The notes: generated from the sequence alone by a model not told the origin. Shown: positions 6,749 to 14,872, counted from the stretch's first letter. The stretch is DNA of 24,837 nucleotides from Methanoregula sp. (GCA_022710665.1 JAKLGN010000004.1:1-24837); one strand, 5' to 3'. A program made the numbers and translations.

Positions 6749-7981
6749 TCAGTCCGGGATGAAGATCCCTTTCAGTTTTTTGGCTTTATCCATGCACCAG
6801 AGCCCGCCTTTCAGGACCGGGATGATGAGCCGCATACCTCCCTCCATCTCCTTTGAGACGTCCTTTAGCCGGTTTCGGATCGGCAGGTGCTGGGGACAGG
6901 CTTTCTCGCATTTGCCGCAGGCCTTACAGAGCCCGGCATAGGATACCCCTCCCATGAGACCTCCGTGGTGACCGAAGTACTGGAATTTTGCAGACCGGTC
7001 ATGCGGGAAGAGGTGGTGGGCATTATACAGCGAAAAGCAGCCGGGGATATCGACCCCGGCCGGGCAGGGCATGCAGTACCTGCAGCCCGTGCACCCGACC
7101 TTCATCAGCCGCCAGTAGGTGTCCCGGACGCTACTGATACAAACGAGCTCCTCCTCCGTCAGCGACCGGGGGTACGCATCAGCTGCCGTTTTGAGATTCT
7201 CCTCAATATTTGCCTCATCGTTCATGCCGGAGAGGACGACCGTGACCTCAGGGTGGTCCCACACCCAACGAAACGCCCATGCGGCCGGTGAGCGTTTCAC
7301 GGGGGATTTATCCCAGATCTTTTGTACTTCTTCCGGTACCGGTCCCCCGAGGTTACCCCCGCGGAGGGGTTCCATGATCATGACCGCAAGATTTTTTCCA
7401 TGGGCATATTCGAGACCTTCCGTCCCCGCCTGGTTCTTCTCATCAAGATAGTTGTACTGGATCTGGCAGAATGTCCAGTCATAGGCATCAACAATCTCCT
7501 TAAAAGCCGGGAGGTCTGCGTGCGTGGAAAAACCGGCATACCTGATCCGTCCATCTTTTTTTGCCTGAGAAAGAAATTGCAGCACCCCGAGTTTCTTGAG
7601 GTGATCAAAACTCTCCCTTGTAAGACTATGCAGGAGGTAATAATCGATGTGGTCGGTCTTCAGGGTGGCGAGCTGGCCATCGAGGATCTGGTCCATGTCC
7701 TCCCGGGAGCGGACCGACCACGGGGGGAGTTTTGTTGCCAGCCGTACTTTGTTGCGGTAGCCATCTTCGAGGGCACGACCAAGGAGCTGTTCACTCCTGC
7801 CAAAGTGGTACGCCGGGGCCGTATCAAGATAGTTCACACCATGATCGATCGCATAGCGCAGCTGCCGTATAGCCCGGTCTTCATCGATCCCGCTGCCGCT
7901 CTTTTTTGCCGGCAGGCGCATGCAGCCGAACCCGAGGATCGAAAGCTCATCGCCGGTTTTGGGGACTTTTCGGTAGAGCAT
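6749..7981 (-). CDS. Aldo/keto reductase with C-terminal 4Fe-4S ferredoxin domain
   Basis: A 410-aa protein from the ATG at 7981, chosen because GAGGTG lies 6-11 nt upstream and the family N-terminus (MLYRKVPKTGDELSILGFGC) begins there; an upstream in-frame start would add 16 unlikely residues. The AKR barrel carries the catalytic tetrad Asp53 and Tyr58 (LDTAPAYHFG), Lys84 (ATKLPPW) and His118 (YYLLHS). The C-terminal ~110 residues hold Cys motifs CTGCRYCMPCPAGVDIPGC and CKACGKCEKACP, each of which can support a [4Fe-4S] cluster. Such AKR-ferredoxin fusions are common in strict anaerobes and may couple NAD(P)H-type chemistry to ferredoxin; the substrate is unknown. Cytoplasmic; monocistronic by context. 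Confidence 0.9.
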   Translation of the reverse strand: MLYRKVPKTGDELSILGFGCMRLPAKKSGSGIDEDRAIRQLRYAIDHGVNYLDTAPAYHFGRSEQLLGRALEDGYRNKVRLATKLPPWSVRSREDMDQILDGQLATLKTDHIDYYLLHSLTRESFDHLKKLGVLQFLSQAKKDGRIRYAGFSTHADLPAFKEIVDAYDWTFCQIQYNYLDEKNQAGTEGLEYAHGKNLAVMIMEPLRGGNLGGPVPEEVQKIWDKSPVKRSPAAWAFRWVWDHPEVTVVLSGMNDEANIEENLKTAADAYPRSLTEEELVCISSVRDTYWRLMKVGCTGCRYCMPCPAGVDIPGCFSLYNAHHLFPHDRSAKFQYFGHHGGLMGGVSYAGLCKACGKCEKACPQHLPIRNRLKDVSKEMEGGMRLIIPVLKGGLWCMDKAKKLKGIFIPD

Positions 7982-8030
7982 GGGAGACACCTCATCTATG
8001 GTAAACAAACCAGTCAATTGGACAGGCACT

Positions 8031-8040
8031 CTTATAGGTT
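8031..8040 (-). promoter_or_regulatory. TATA box of the aldo/keto reductase gene
   Basis: The minus strand reads AACCTATAAG, centred ~54 nt before the ATG at 7981. This predicts a leader of about 28 nt that contains the GAGGTG ribosome-binding site. Confidence 0.55.
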
Positions 8041-8089
8041 TTTTTCTTTGGTGAGATCATCTGCCCTTGCTCATGGGAACAGGGGAAGA

Positions 8090-8250
8090 TGACCCCCTCT
8101 CCCCCAAAGGGCAAGCAGCATGCGGGGGGAAAGTCACCCTGACCACACCAGGACAACATTTTTCAAACGATTTTCAGACACCGTTATCCTCCACGGGGCA
8201 AGCCCAAAAGAAGCGGCAAGCGCCGGGGTCCCATCGTCATTCTCGTGGCA
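8090..8250 (+). repeat. GC-rich dispersed repeat B, degenerate copy 2
   Basis: It shares the opening GACCCCC..CTCTCCCCCA block and the later CTCCACGGGGC(A/G)AGC block with 6549-6655, with diverged sequence in between. It is directly followed by repeat A copy 2, so the 8041-8556 gap is made almost entirely of repeats. Confidence 0.4.
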
Positions 8251-8252
8251 GT

Positions 8253-8466
8253 TTTTATTGTGGGTAGTGTTTCATTTTACCACCAACCCAAAATCGAAAT
8301 CATGACGTGAAATCTGCCTGAGATGGAGCTCCAGGATTTTGACTTAAAAAAGTATTATAAGCTCATTGAGACAATGATGACGCTCCCTGGGCTTCGCCCC
8401 GCCGCTCTGGCGCCCCGGTTGCGATTACACCAAATCGACTGCCGGGGATGCATGAGGAATCACATG
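8253..8466 (+). repeat. Long dispersed repeat A, copy 2
   Basis: Direct-orientation counterpart of 3345-3571. It matches over ~215 bp, with scattered substitutions and lacking the 9-base insert seen in copy 1. It contains the hairpin GGGCTTCGCCCC and the shared end AAATCGACTGCCGGGGATGC. As with copy 1, it precedes the 3' end of a minus-strand gene. Confidence 0.85.
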
Positions 8467-8556
8467 CGCCATGAGCCCCTGCGGGAACAGGAATTGGCAC
8501 GTTGGGAGTTATCATTTCAAGGAAAAAAAGGCATTTCTGGTAAAGCAGCTATTCTC

Positions 8557-9363
8557 TCACCCTCCACCATAGGACCGGATGTGTTTCCATGCGCGGTGAT
8601 ACTGACCAAACCGTGTACTCCTCTCATCGTACATTTCAGGATCTTCGCGGAGGAACCGTATCCGGTCCTCCCCGACAGGACAGACTTTGATGCAGATACC
8701 GCAGGGAGCCATGAACTGTTTTGACAATGCCTCCGACCGCGTGGCACAGGTTTTTTTGTCGGTCAGTCCTTCGGGATAGTCTTCCCCACCCAGCGCATGG
8801 ACCGGGCAGGCTTCCACGCACCGCTGGCAACGGATGCAGAGCGGTTTTTCCAGTACCGGATCCGGCTCAATCTCCGCTGCGGTCAGGATTGATGCGAACC
8901 GGACCCGGGGCCCGAATTCCGGTGTCAGGAGCGTGTTGTTTACACCAAAATTCCCAAGACCCGCAAGAAATGCCGCATGGCGGTGCGAGAAGAACGCTAC
9001 CGGTTTCTCCATCAGAACGCTGATGGAACCGTAGCCGTCACGGGGAATCCAGACAGAAGGGTAGCCGCCAGCGGAAAGGGCAGAAGCAATCCGGTACCCC
9101 GCCTGGTCCAGCAGGGCATTGACCGTACGATAAAGCTCACGGTACCAGATGGAGGGGGCAGACTCGAGGACAGGTAGGGAAACCGGCAAACCGATCACAA
9201 TAACCGTGTTTGTCTCCGGAAAGACAGACCGGGGGCGGAACGCTTCAGGAATCCATGGTTCAAACAGGGGAGCATCCCAGCGGCCGGCAGGTGCAAATCC
9301 AACCAGCGGAATATCAAGATCTGCACATTTTTTTCTGACCTCGTGCCGGATAGTTTCGTTCAT
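8557..9363 (-). CDS. QueG-like (epoxyqueuosine reductase-type) iron-sulfur protein
   Basis: A 268-aa protein from the ATG at 9363; a TATA box 26 nt upstream makes a leaderless transcript likely, so the 23-residue longer frame is not used. Residues ~1-165 resemble the QueG-type cobalamin-binding reductase fold (VIVIGLPVSLPV, FFSHRHAAFLAGLGNFGVNN, TPEFGPRVRFASILT). Residues 176-186 (CIRCQRCVEACP) and 221-228 (CGICIKVCP) form a double [4Fe-4S] domain. It is shorter than bacterial QueG (about 350-380 aa), and archaea use archaeosine rather than queuosine, so the family relationship does not fix the substrate. It may be a corrinoid- or flavin-linked reductase. Cytoplasmic, monocistronic. Confidence 0.75.
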   Translation of the reverse strand: MNETIRHEVRKKCADLDIPLVGFAPAGRWDAPLFEPWIPEAFRPRSVFPETNTVIVIGLPVSLPVLESAPSIWYRELYRTVNALLDQAGYRIASALSAGGYPSVWIPRDGYGSISVLMEKPVAFFSHRHAAFLAGLGNFGVNNTLLTPEFGPRVRFASILTAAEIEPDPVLEKPLCIRCQRCVEACPVHALGGEDYPEGLTDKKTCATRSEALSKQFMAPCGICIKVCPVGEDRIRFLREDPEMYDERSTRFGQYHRAWKHIRSYGGG

Positions 9364-9383
9364 GGAGCAGCATACAACGGTCT

Positions 9384-9393
9384 GCAATATATG
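9384..9393 (-). promoter_or_regulatory. TATA box of the QueG-like gene
   Basis: Minus strand CATATATTGC is centred ~26 nt before the ATG at 9363, with no ribosome-binding site between them. It fixes the choice of start and suggests a leaderless mRNA. Confidence 0.6.
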
Positions 9394-9503
9394 AATATGG
9401 GAAACCGGGTATGACCTGTCCCGTTCCGGCACATCCCCCCGTACACAAGAGGAATATTGTTATATATCAATAAAATATATTTTATACCCGGAGCCTCAAG
9501 TCT

Positions 9504-9758
9504 ATGACGGCAGTCCCTGATATCACCGCTGGCATCAACCTTCTCTTATGCATCGTGATCTTCGTGCTCGGGTACCTCATGTACCGCAGGCAGGAAAAGA
9601 TAAGCGCACTCCTGATAAGCATTGCTTTTGGCCTGTTCGGCCTTTCGCACTTCAGTGTGGTGACCGGTATCAGCTTCCCCGAGGTCACCTTTATCCTGCT
9701 GAGGATTTCCGGGTATGTTCTTGTGGTTGCGGCACTCTGGCTTATGCTCTCAGAATAA
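9504..9758 (+). CDS. Small three-helix membrane protein, unknown function
   Basis: An 84-aa hydrophobic protein with three predicted membrane helices: LLLCIVIFVLGYLMY (residues ~14-28), ALLISIAFGLFGLSHFSVV (~35-53) and FILLRISGYVLVVAALWLML (~63-82), joined by short loops, the first with a positive cluster (YRRQEKIS). The start is supported by an AT-rich TATA (AATATATTTTAT, 9474-9485) and GGAG 10 nt upstream of the ATG. I recognise no family. The layout resembles small membrane proteins that often lie beside sensor or transport genes, but no such neighbour is present. It converges on the YjbQ gene. Confidence 0.65.
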   Translation: MTAVPDITAGINLLLCIVIFVLGYLMYRRQEKISALLISIAFGLFGLSHFSVVTGISFPEVTFILLRISGYVLVVAALWLMLSE

Positions 9759-9824
9759 CAGTGCCCATGGCAGGAAAAATCCGCTGTTTTTCAGACATTC
9801 AGATACAGGTACGTGGTGACCGGC

Positions 9825-10241
9825 TCAGGAACCGGTCACCGTGCAGACGATCGTGCGTTCCCTGCCCGCATTCACATCGAGTTCAAGCAGCACGAGCTGC
9901 TGCCAGGTCCCGCACACGATATGCCCCTCCACCACCGGCACCGTTATGGAAGGACCGACGAGGGCAGCTTTGACATGCGAACGGCCGTTGCCATCACCCC
10001 ACCGGCTGTTGTGGGCATAGACCTCGTTGTCCGGGGCGAGCACCGCAAGGGCACGCGTGAGGTCTGAAAGCACACCGTCCTCGTACTCGATCGTAGTCAG
10101 GGCTGCCGTGGAGTGCTGCACAAAGAGATGGACAAGCCCGTTTATCACTCTGCTTTCAGATACTGCCTTTTGCACGTGAGGAGTGAGATTGATGATATCC
10201 CCTTCACGGCGTGACATCACGGTCAGAATCGTGCGAAACAT
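9825..10241 (-). CDS. YjbQ / UPF0047 family protein
   Basis: A 138-aa protein matching UPF0047 over its full length: N-terminal REGDIINLTPHVQKAV, the signature VQHSTAALTTIE (residues ~41-52) with its conserved His, the central GDGNGRSHVKAAL, and C-terminal CGTWQQLVLLELDVNAG. The family forms compact trimers; members can show thiamine-phosphate synthase side activity, and the conserved His/Asp/Glu set suggests a metal-dependent enzyme, but the physiological role is unsettled. No signal or membrane segment is seen. TTTTTATCTA lies ~45 nt upstream as a possible promoter element. Its 3' end faces the small membrane protein. Confidence 0.88.
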   Translation of the reverse strand: MFRTILTVMSRREGDIINLTPHVQKAVSESRVINGLVHLFVQHSTAALTTIEYEDGVLSDLTRALAVLAPDNEVYAHNSRWGDGNGRSHVKAALVGPSITVPVVEGHIVCGTWQQLVLLELDVNAGRERTIVCTVTGS

Positions 10242-10402
10242 GGAATAATCACAGGTACATGGGGAACGGTAGATAAAAACGGTTATGGGATTACCTCAGA
10301 AGCACGGGAAAAAACATACCTTCAACCTTGGAACGAAAGAAAACAAGAAAAAATCCTGAAAAGATCGGTTTCACGCAATAGGATCGCCAACCCTGACACC
10401 CT

Positions 10403-10459
10403 CCCTGCCCTTGCCATGGCAACGGTGCAGGGGGACAGTCCTGCAACTACCTGTGCAGG
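10403..10459. other. Two adjacent hairpins in a 690-nt gene-free gap
   Basis: The gap 10242-10934 has no convincing ORF. It holds two neighbouring inverted repeats. The first is CCCTGC (10403-10408) with GCAGGG (10427-10432), enclosing the perfect palindrome TTGCCATGGCAA (10411-10422). The second is CCTGCA (10440-10445) with TGCAGG (10454-10459) and an 8-nt loop. No clear TATA box was found just upstream, and the rest of the gap shows poly-A/T tracts (10571-10580) only. It could be a structured RNA or DNA-binding site; weak evidence. Confidence 0.3.
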
Positions 10460-10934
10460 AAAATTCCACACTATTCTCTCCAGGTAATACCGTGTCAGCG
10501 CAACCGGAGCGCCACGCCAACCGTGCGAAGTCCGGGAACCATCATCAAAAAAATGAACCTCTTGGGCACTTTTAAAAAAAAAACTCTGTTCTTACCAGAC
10601 GTTCTTTTAGGCTTTTTTGCCCACCTCCGCTCCCGCCGCGGTGGCATTTCCCGGATTGCGATGGAGACATATTTCCTGTTACAGGCTTCATCTTATCATT
10701 ATGTCCCCCGGTCCCGACCGGTGGACTAGTGGTGTAAGAGGCTGGTTTGGTATTACCGGGGATGTTCATAATCAGGAATCGCCGGATTTTTCTCTTAATT
10801 CCCGGATTGCAGTTTGCATCCTGAAAAAAGCCCGGTTTTCCCCGCTACGAGATAGTGAGACCGGGCACTACCCTCATCGGTAAAACAAGGCAGGTTGTTA
10901 TCTACTATTACGGCAGAAATCCTTTAACGCAATC

Positions 10935-12083
10935 ATGATTCCGTGGCTGAACTCCAATTTCAGGCATTTCAAACCAACCGCCGCCATCGCCATCAATGCC
11001 ACGCGGCACATGAATAAAATCGAGAGGAAAAAGTTATTCTCTCCCGATATCGAGCCGATGCGTACTGCCGAGGGGAGGTGGTTCGAGGCGATAGTGTATG
11101 AGATGTTCCTGGACATATCGAAAAGATCCGATACAATCAAGTACCTCGCAATGAAAGGTGCTGACGCTCCACAGCGGCGTGAGGAAGTCCGGATCGGTCA
11201 GAACGGGCTCTTCTATTCCAAATATGGTGATATTACCATCCGGGGAAACGGGCAGGATCTTGCCGAGTTCGACATGTTGCTCGTGGACTCAGACAACCAT
11301 GTTGCTTTTGCTGAAGTGGTCACTTCACCGGCAGACTTAAAAGAATTTGAGATTGAGATCGCCTTTAAGAAAAAACTGCTCGGCTACCTTTACGGGCAGA
11401 AGATCACCCCCTTCCTGCTTGTTTCATCTTTTGATCTATCGAACTATTCTGTAGTAAAACGCCTCGCAAAGGACAGGACGAACGCGGTTATTCACACAAG
11501 TTCCTGTGAGGAGATCAAATCCCTTGTCAAGCATTACCGCCCACGGATTCTCTACAACCTCCCACAGAACCATCCGAAACTTATCAGGGCTACAGAAATC
11601 CCGATGAAACACCCGTTTGATTACAAACGGTACCATGATGAGGTCAGGAACAGGCTATTTTCTGAGATCAATAAGACCCGGGGCGGGATTAAACCGGCAA
11701 TCACGGATCCAACAGGCCAGCTCGTGAAAAAAGTGCTCTACGGGGGCCTCTTTCCACCGGCTATCAAATCTGTTTGCGAAACATACGGGCTTACAGTCAA
11801 AGGAAAGAAGATCATACCCGAAGATTTTTCAAAATATTATTCCAAGGCGATAATAGCCACCGACCTTCCTAACTATGAACTGATCATCTACCTGCGCTCA
11901 AAACAAAAGAAAGAATATCATAAGATGATCCAGATGAAGGATGGCCACTTCAAGTACGAGCGCCCGACACCTCCAAAGGTTGGGTTTTTCTTATGGCTTG
12001 AATCCATCCAACCAACTCTCGGTGCACGGATTACACTCCAGGTGCTCGACGCATTTTCCATTGGCGAACGATCACCGACCTAG
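10935..12083 (+). CDS. Unrecognised protein with a PD-(D/E)XK-like core
   Basis: A 382-aa protein I cannot assign to a named family. Residues ~45-165 fit the restriction-endonuclease-like fold: a helix with acidic residues (AEGRWFEAIVYEMF, E46/E51), then Gly-rich strands (YGDITIRGNG), the strand EFDMLLVD with Asp113, the strand HVAFAEVVTS with Glu127, and a Lys-rich helix (FKKKLLGYLYG). The usual Lys of the ExK motif is replaced by Val129, so either the Lys has moved to the helix (145-147) or the site is inactive. The C-terminal half (~170-382) is mixed alpha/beta with basic patches and no known motif. Base usage appears richer in A/T than neighbouring genes, consistent with acquired DNA. No partner gene is adjacent. 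The start is uncertain: M26 is an alternative. Confidence 0.7.
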   Translation: MIPWLNSNFRHFKPTAAIAINATRHMNKIERKKLFSPDIEPMRTAEGRWFEAIVYEMFLDISKRSDTIKYLAMKGADAPQRREEVRIGQNGLFYSKYGDITIRGNGQDLAEFDMLLVDSDNHVAFAEVVTSPADLKEFEIEIAFKKKLLGYLYGQKITPFLLVSSFDLSNYSVVKRLAKDRTNAVIHTSSCEEIKSLVKHYRPRILYNLPQNHPKLIRATEIPMKHPFDYKRYHDEVRNRLFSEINKTRGGIKPAITDPTGQLVKKVLYGGLFPPAIKSVCETYGLTVKGKKIIPEDFSKYYSKAIIATDLPNYELIIYLRSKQKKEYHKMIQMKDGHFKYERPTPPKVGFFLWLESIQPTLGARITLQVLDAFSIGERSPT

Positions 12084-12202
12084 TTAAAGATCTCCGGATC
12101 CGGGTATTCGGATCTGTACTTTTTGTTATTAGGTACCTTTCATCGTGGAACATCCGATGCATGACAGGAAAAGATGAGGAAAGTATCCCCGGGAAACTTT
12201 CC

Positions 12203-12532
12203 TTAGATCTCCGTTTCCCCGGTCCGGATCCTGATGGACTTTTCGACAGGGATCACAAAGATCTTCCCGTCCCCGAATTTACCAGTACGGGCCGATTCTG
12301 TGATGGTGCTGACAAGGGTATCAAGATCGGAATCCCTGACAACAATCTCAATCTGGAGCTTGGGTAGCATGTCGACTGTCATTAACCCGCCCCGGTATTC
12401 GAGGGAGATCCCTTTCTGCTCACCCCGTCCCCGGACTTCAGAGACGGTCATGCTTTTAAAGCCTTTGTCTTCCAGCGCTTTTTTTATGAACTCGAATCGT
12501 TCTGGTTTAAGGATTGCTTTTACTAATTTCAT
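12203..12532 (-). CDS. glnK: Nitrogen regulatory PII protein GlnK
   Basis: A 109-aa PII protein. It has the N-terminal KLVKAILKPERFEFIKKAL, the T-loop from RGRGEQKGISLEYRGG to VDMLPK, and the C-terminal signature ARTGKFGDGKIFVIPVEKSI. PII trimers bind ATP/ADP and 2-oxoglutarate and plug the cytoplasmic face of Amt transporters when nitrogen is sufficient. Residue 51, the uridylylated Tyr of enterobacterial PII, is Met here, so control must be by ligand binding alone. The gene begins 15 nt after amt1, an arrangement seen in many archaea that points to Amt1 as its partner. It converges on the unrecognised gene ending at 12083. Confidence 0.95.
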   Translation of the reverse strand: MKLVKAILKPERFEFIKKALEDKGFKSMTVSEVRGRGEQKGISLEYRGGLMTVDMLPKLQIEIVVRDSDLDTLVSTITESARTGKFGDGKIFVIPVEKSIRIRTGETEI

Positions 12533-12547
12533 GATGATCCCACCAAA

Positions 12548-13753
12548 TCAGCACCGCTCCCCGTGCTGCGAGATATCAAGGCCAACATACTCTTCTTCCT
12601 CCGTCACGCGCAGGCCGATCGTTTTGTCGATCACAACCGCGAGTACGTAGGTGACCACGAATGCATAGATCACAGCAGACCCAGCTCCTACCACCTGTGC
12701 AATAAACTGGGTGACATTACCTTCAATGAGCCCGGATTTGCCGTTGATTGCTGCCATGGAAAAGATACCCGTTGCGAGCGCGCCCCAGAGGCCGCCCATC
12801 CCGTGGATTGCCCAGGCATCGAGGCTCTCGTCAATCTCTTTTCCCTGCCGCCAGAGCATGATGCCATAGCAGAGTGCACCGGCCACTGCACCAATGATGA
12901 TTGCTCCCATCGGGGTGACAAAACCGGCACCGGGAGTTATCGCGACAAGACCGGCCACTGCACCCGAGACAAAGCCAAGCGAGCTCGGTTTACCGCCATG
13001 GGCCCACGAGACAAGCATCCATGAGATCGCTGCTGCTGCCGCTGCCGTATTTGTGGTAACAAACGCTACTGCAGCAAGACCGTTCGCATCGACCGCACTG
13101 CCTGAATTGAACCCGAACCAGCCGAACCAGAGCAGGGCGGCACCGAGGATTGACCATGGTATATTTGCCGGTTCCATACTGTACTTGCCGTACCCTACAC
13201 GTTTACCGATCACCAGGGCAAGAGCAAGTGCTGCAAAACCTGAACTGATGTGCACGACCGTGCCGCCGGCAAAGTCGATCGCACCAAACTGCGAAGCCCA
13301 GCCGCCGCCCCACACCCAGTGGGCCATCGGATCATAGACGATCGTGGTCCAGATCAAGGCAAAGACAAGGTACGAGCTGAACTTGATCCGCTCGGCAAAT
13401 CCCGAGGTCACGATTGCCATGGTCACGGTCGCGAATACCAACTGGAAGACCATATACAGCAGTCCAGGGATGACCGGGCTGTAAGCACCGGGATCCATTC
13501 CCACGTTGTTCAATCCGAGATATTCCAGGTTGCCGATAAGCCCACCGACATCTGCACCGAACGCCAGCGAGTACCCGAACAGCACCCACTGGATGCTGAC
13601 GAGTGCAAAGGCAACGAACGACAGGGTGATCATGTTGATGAAGTTTTTCCTCCGGACAAGACCCCCGTAGAAAAGACCCACGCCCGGCGTCATGATCATG
13701 ACGAGGGCCGTCGAGGCGAGGATCCATGCTGTTGCTCCTGAATCAATTGCCAT
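12548..13753 (-). CDS. amt: Ammonium transporter Amt (intact paralogue)
   Basis: A 401-aa Amt/Mep/Rh transporter with about 11 membrane helices. Hallmarks are present: the N-terminal [17 protein letters not shown], the periplasmic recruitment region HWVWGGGW, Asp160 (IDFAGG), and the twin pore histidines His168 (GTVVHISSG) and His317 ([10 protein letters not shown]). The cytosolic tail ([18 protein letters not shown]) has the conserved EYxGLDxxxHGE motif that interacts with PII. The start at 13753 has GGTGA 6 nt upstream and a TATA-like ATAATTAAAG ~45 nt upstream. It forms an operon with glnK. A perfect NrpR-type box lies ~190 nt upstream and may control it or a separate transcript. Confidence 0.96.
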   Translation of the reverse strand: MAIDSGATAWILASTALVMIMTPGVGLFYGGLVRRKNFINMITLSFVAFALVSIQWVLFGYSLAFGADVGGLIGNLEYLGLNNVGMDPGAYSPVIPGLLYMVFQLVFATVTMAIVTSGFAERIKFSSYLVFALIWTTIVYDPMAHWVWGGGWASQFGAIDFAGGTVVHISSGFAALALALVIGKRVGYGKYSMEPANIPWSILGAALLWFGWFGFNSGSAVDANGLAAVAFVTTNTAAAAAAISWMLVSWAHGGKPSSLGFVSGAVAGLVAITPGAGFVTPMGAIIIGAVAGALCYGIMLWRQGKEIDESLDAWAIHGMGGLWGALATGIFSMAAINGKSGLIEGNVTQFIAQVVGAGSAVIYAFVVTYVLAVVIDKTIGLRVTEEEEYVGLDISQHGERC

Positions 13754-13938
13754 TCATTTCACCAATTATCTTTGTTCTGCATCGTTTTTCCATATCTTTA
13801 ATTATCCCCAACTGGAACGGACGTGACTGATCAAACTGATAGCGATAATTGCCGGAGAAAAAATCCGGTATCTCCCTGGTTCATCAGTTCCCGCTGTTCC
13901 CGTCAGTTCGGATTTTCAGTGTAGTACAATTGTTGGAA

Positions 13939-13952
13939 GGAAGTTGTATTCC
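13939..13952. promoter_or_regulatory. NrpR-type operator, GGAA-N6-TTCC
   Basis: GGAAGTTGTATTCC matches exactly the consensus of the archaeal nitrogen repressor NrpR. It sits 4 nt from a strong TATA box (13957-13966) inside a nitrogen gene cluster. On the plus strand it overlaps the BRE position; on the minus strand it lies just downstream of the TATA, so it could block either promoter. Confidence 0.6.
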
Positions 13953-13956
13953 AATG

Positions 13957-13966
13957 TTTATAAATA
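13957..13966. promoter_or_regulatory. Strong near-symmetric TATA box
   Basis: TTTATAAATA, flanked by CCAAT (13951-13955) and ATTGG (13973-13977). Plus-strand use predicts transcription from about 13986 into a gene-free region. Minus-strand use predicts a start near 13936 and a ~180-nt leader for amt1. The sequence fits both. Confidence 0.5.
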
Positions 13967-13985
13967 TTATGTATTGGCGACACCA

Positions 13986-14067
13986 TCACGAGAAGAAAAA
14001 CCGAGCGGTTCGTGCAACGATTTCCGAGAGTAAAATCTCATAAAAATACAAAAAACATTGATTTTTT
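13986..14067 (+). ncRNA. Candidate nitrogen-regulated small RNA (hypothetical)
   Basis: No ORF or known gene occupies 13754-14194. From the predicted plus-strand start near 13986 the transcript would open with a stem: CACGA (13987-13991) pairs with TCGTG (14010-14014), and inside it ACC pairs with GGT around GAGC. A second weak stem is GATTT (14019-14023) with AAATC. It ends at a T6 run (14062-14067). The upstream TATA and perfect GGAA-N6-TTCC box would place it under NrpR, comparable in logic to sRNA154 of Methanosarcina mazei, though no sequence relationship is claimed. Existence of the RNA is inference. Confidence 0.3.
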
Positions 14068-14194
14068 CCCGGCCAATTTCTATCATTACCGCTGTCATAC
14101 CGTTAATCCTGCCCGTACTGGATTTCCCATGAATGGAAACGGGTCCAGAGCTCGTTGTTATCCGGATCTCCACCCGTATCCAAAAAGATGCAGA

Positions 14195-14872
14195 TCAACG
14201 GTTCCTTCCCGCGCTGATGAAATCCCCTGCAACCATCCGGCACAGTCGGTTACTTTCCGCGAGATACCTGGAGGTGTCCCGTGCGATCCGGACCTGCTCG
14301 TGGTGTCGGAGATCGCCGGACCATTCCCTCACGATCTCTCCGGTCATTTCAAGATGGAACTGCAGGCCGAGTGCATCCCTGATTGAGAATGCCTGGTTCC
14401 GGACCTTCTCCCCGTACGCGAGCAGGTGGCCCCCGTAAGGAATTTCAAACGTTTCCCCGTGAAGCTGGAACACAGGGAACTGTTCCGGGAATGCTGCAAA
14501 CCAGCCAGAGGCATCGGTCACCCGATGGAGCTGGTGCCACCCTCTCTCCTGCAGGAACGGGTAAACCCGTGCCCCGTTGGCAGAGGCTATCAGTTGTGCG
14601 CCAAGGCAGATCCCCAGTACTTTCTGCCCCGCTTTGACCGACCGCCGTATGAGTTCTTTCTCCTGTTTCAGCCAGGGAAATTCTTCTTCGTCATTGACAC
14701 TCATCGGCCCCCCCATGAACATGAGATGGGTCGGTTGAGCAAGGCGGGGGACCTCATTGGTGTCGTACAGCCGGATATATTCAAACGGGATATCCATTTC
14801 ATGGAAGAGGGTTTCAAAATATCCAGACGGTTCATGGGGAACATGCTGGAAGATGGCGACCTTCGAATCCAT
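14195..14872 (-). CDS. Class I glutamine amidotransferase (GMP synthase GATase-like)
   Basis: A 225-aa protein from ATG 14872, chosen because a TATA box (CTATAAACC on the plus strand, 14894-14902) lies ~26 nt upstream and the fold starts there. The triad of class I GATases is visible: Cys89 in the nucleophile elbow LGICLGAQL, and His173 and Glu175 in LQFHLEMT. The oxyanion-type strand MFMGGPMSVNDEEEFPWL is typical of stand-alone GMP-synthase-like GATases (COG0518). It releases ammonia from glutamine or a gamma-glutamyl amide; the acceptor is unknown and no synthetase domain is attached. Its place between two amt genes and glnA suggests a nitrogen-metabolism role, such as glutamine turnover. 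The amt2 stop lies 59 nt upstream. Confidence 0.88.
   Translation of the reverse strand: MDSKVAIFQHVPHEPSGYFETLFHEMDIPFEYIRLYDTNEVPRLAQPTHLMFMGGPMSVNDEEEFPWLKQEKELIRRSVKAGQKVLGICLGAQLIASANGARVYPFLQERGWHQLHRVTDASGWFAAFPEQFPVFQLHGETFEIPYGGHLLAYGEKVRNQAFSIRDALGLQFHLEMTGEIVREWSGDLRHHEQVRIARDTSRYLAESNRLCRMVAGDFISAGRNR

Noticed and set aside
3345..8466. Composite transposon bounded by the two repeat A copies
   Set aside because: The copies are direct repeats ~4.9 kb apart, but the enclosed genes are ordinary metabolic and membrane genes with no transposase or integrase.
10242..10934. tRNA, RNase P RNA or SRP RNA in the long gap
   Set aside because: I looked for a T-loop GTTCRANYC, the RNase P core GAGGAAAGTC and the SRP domain motifs; none was found.
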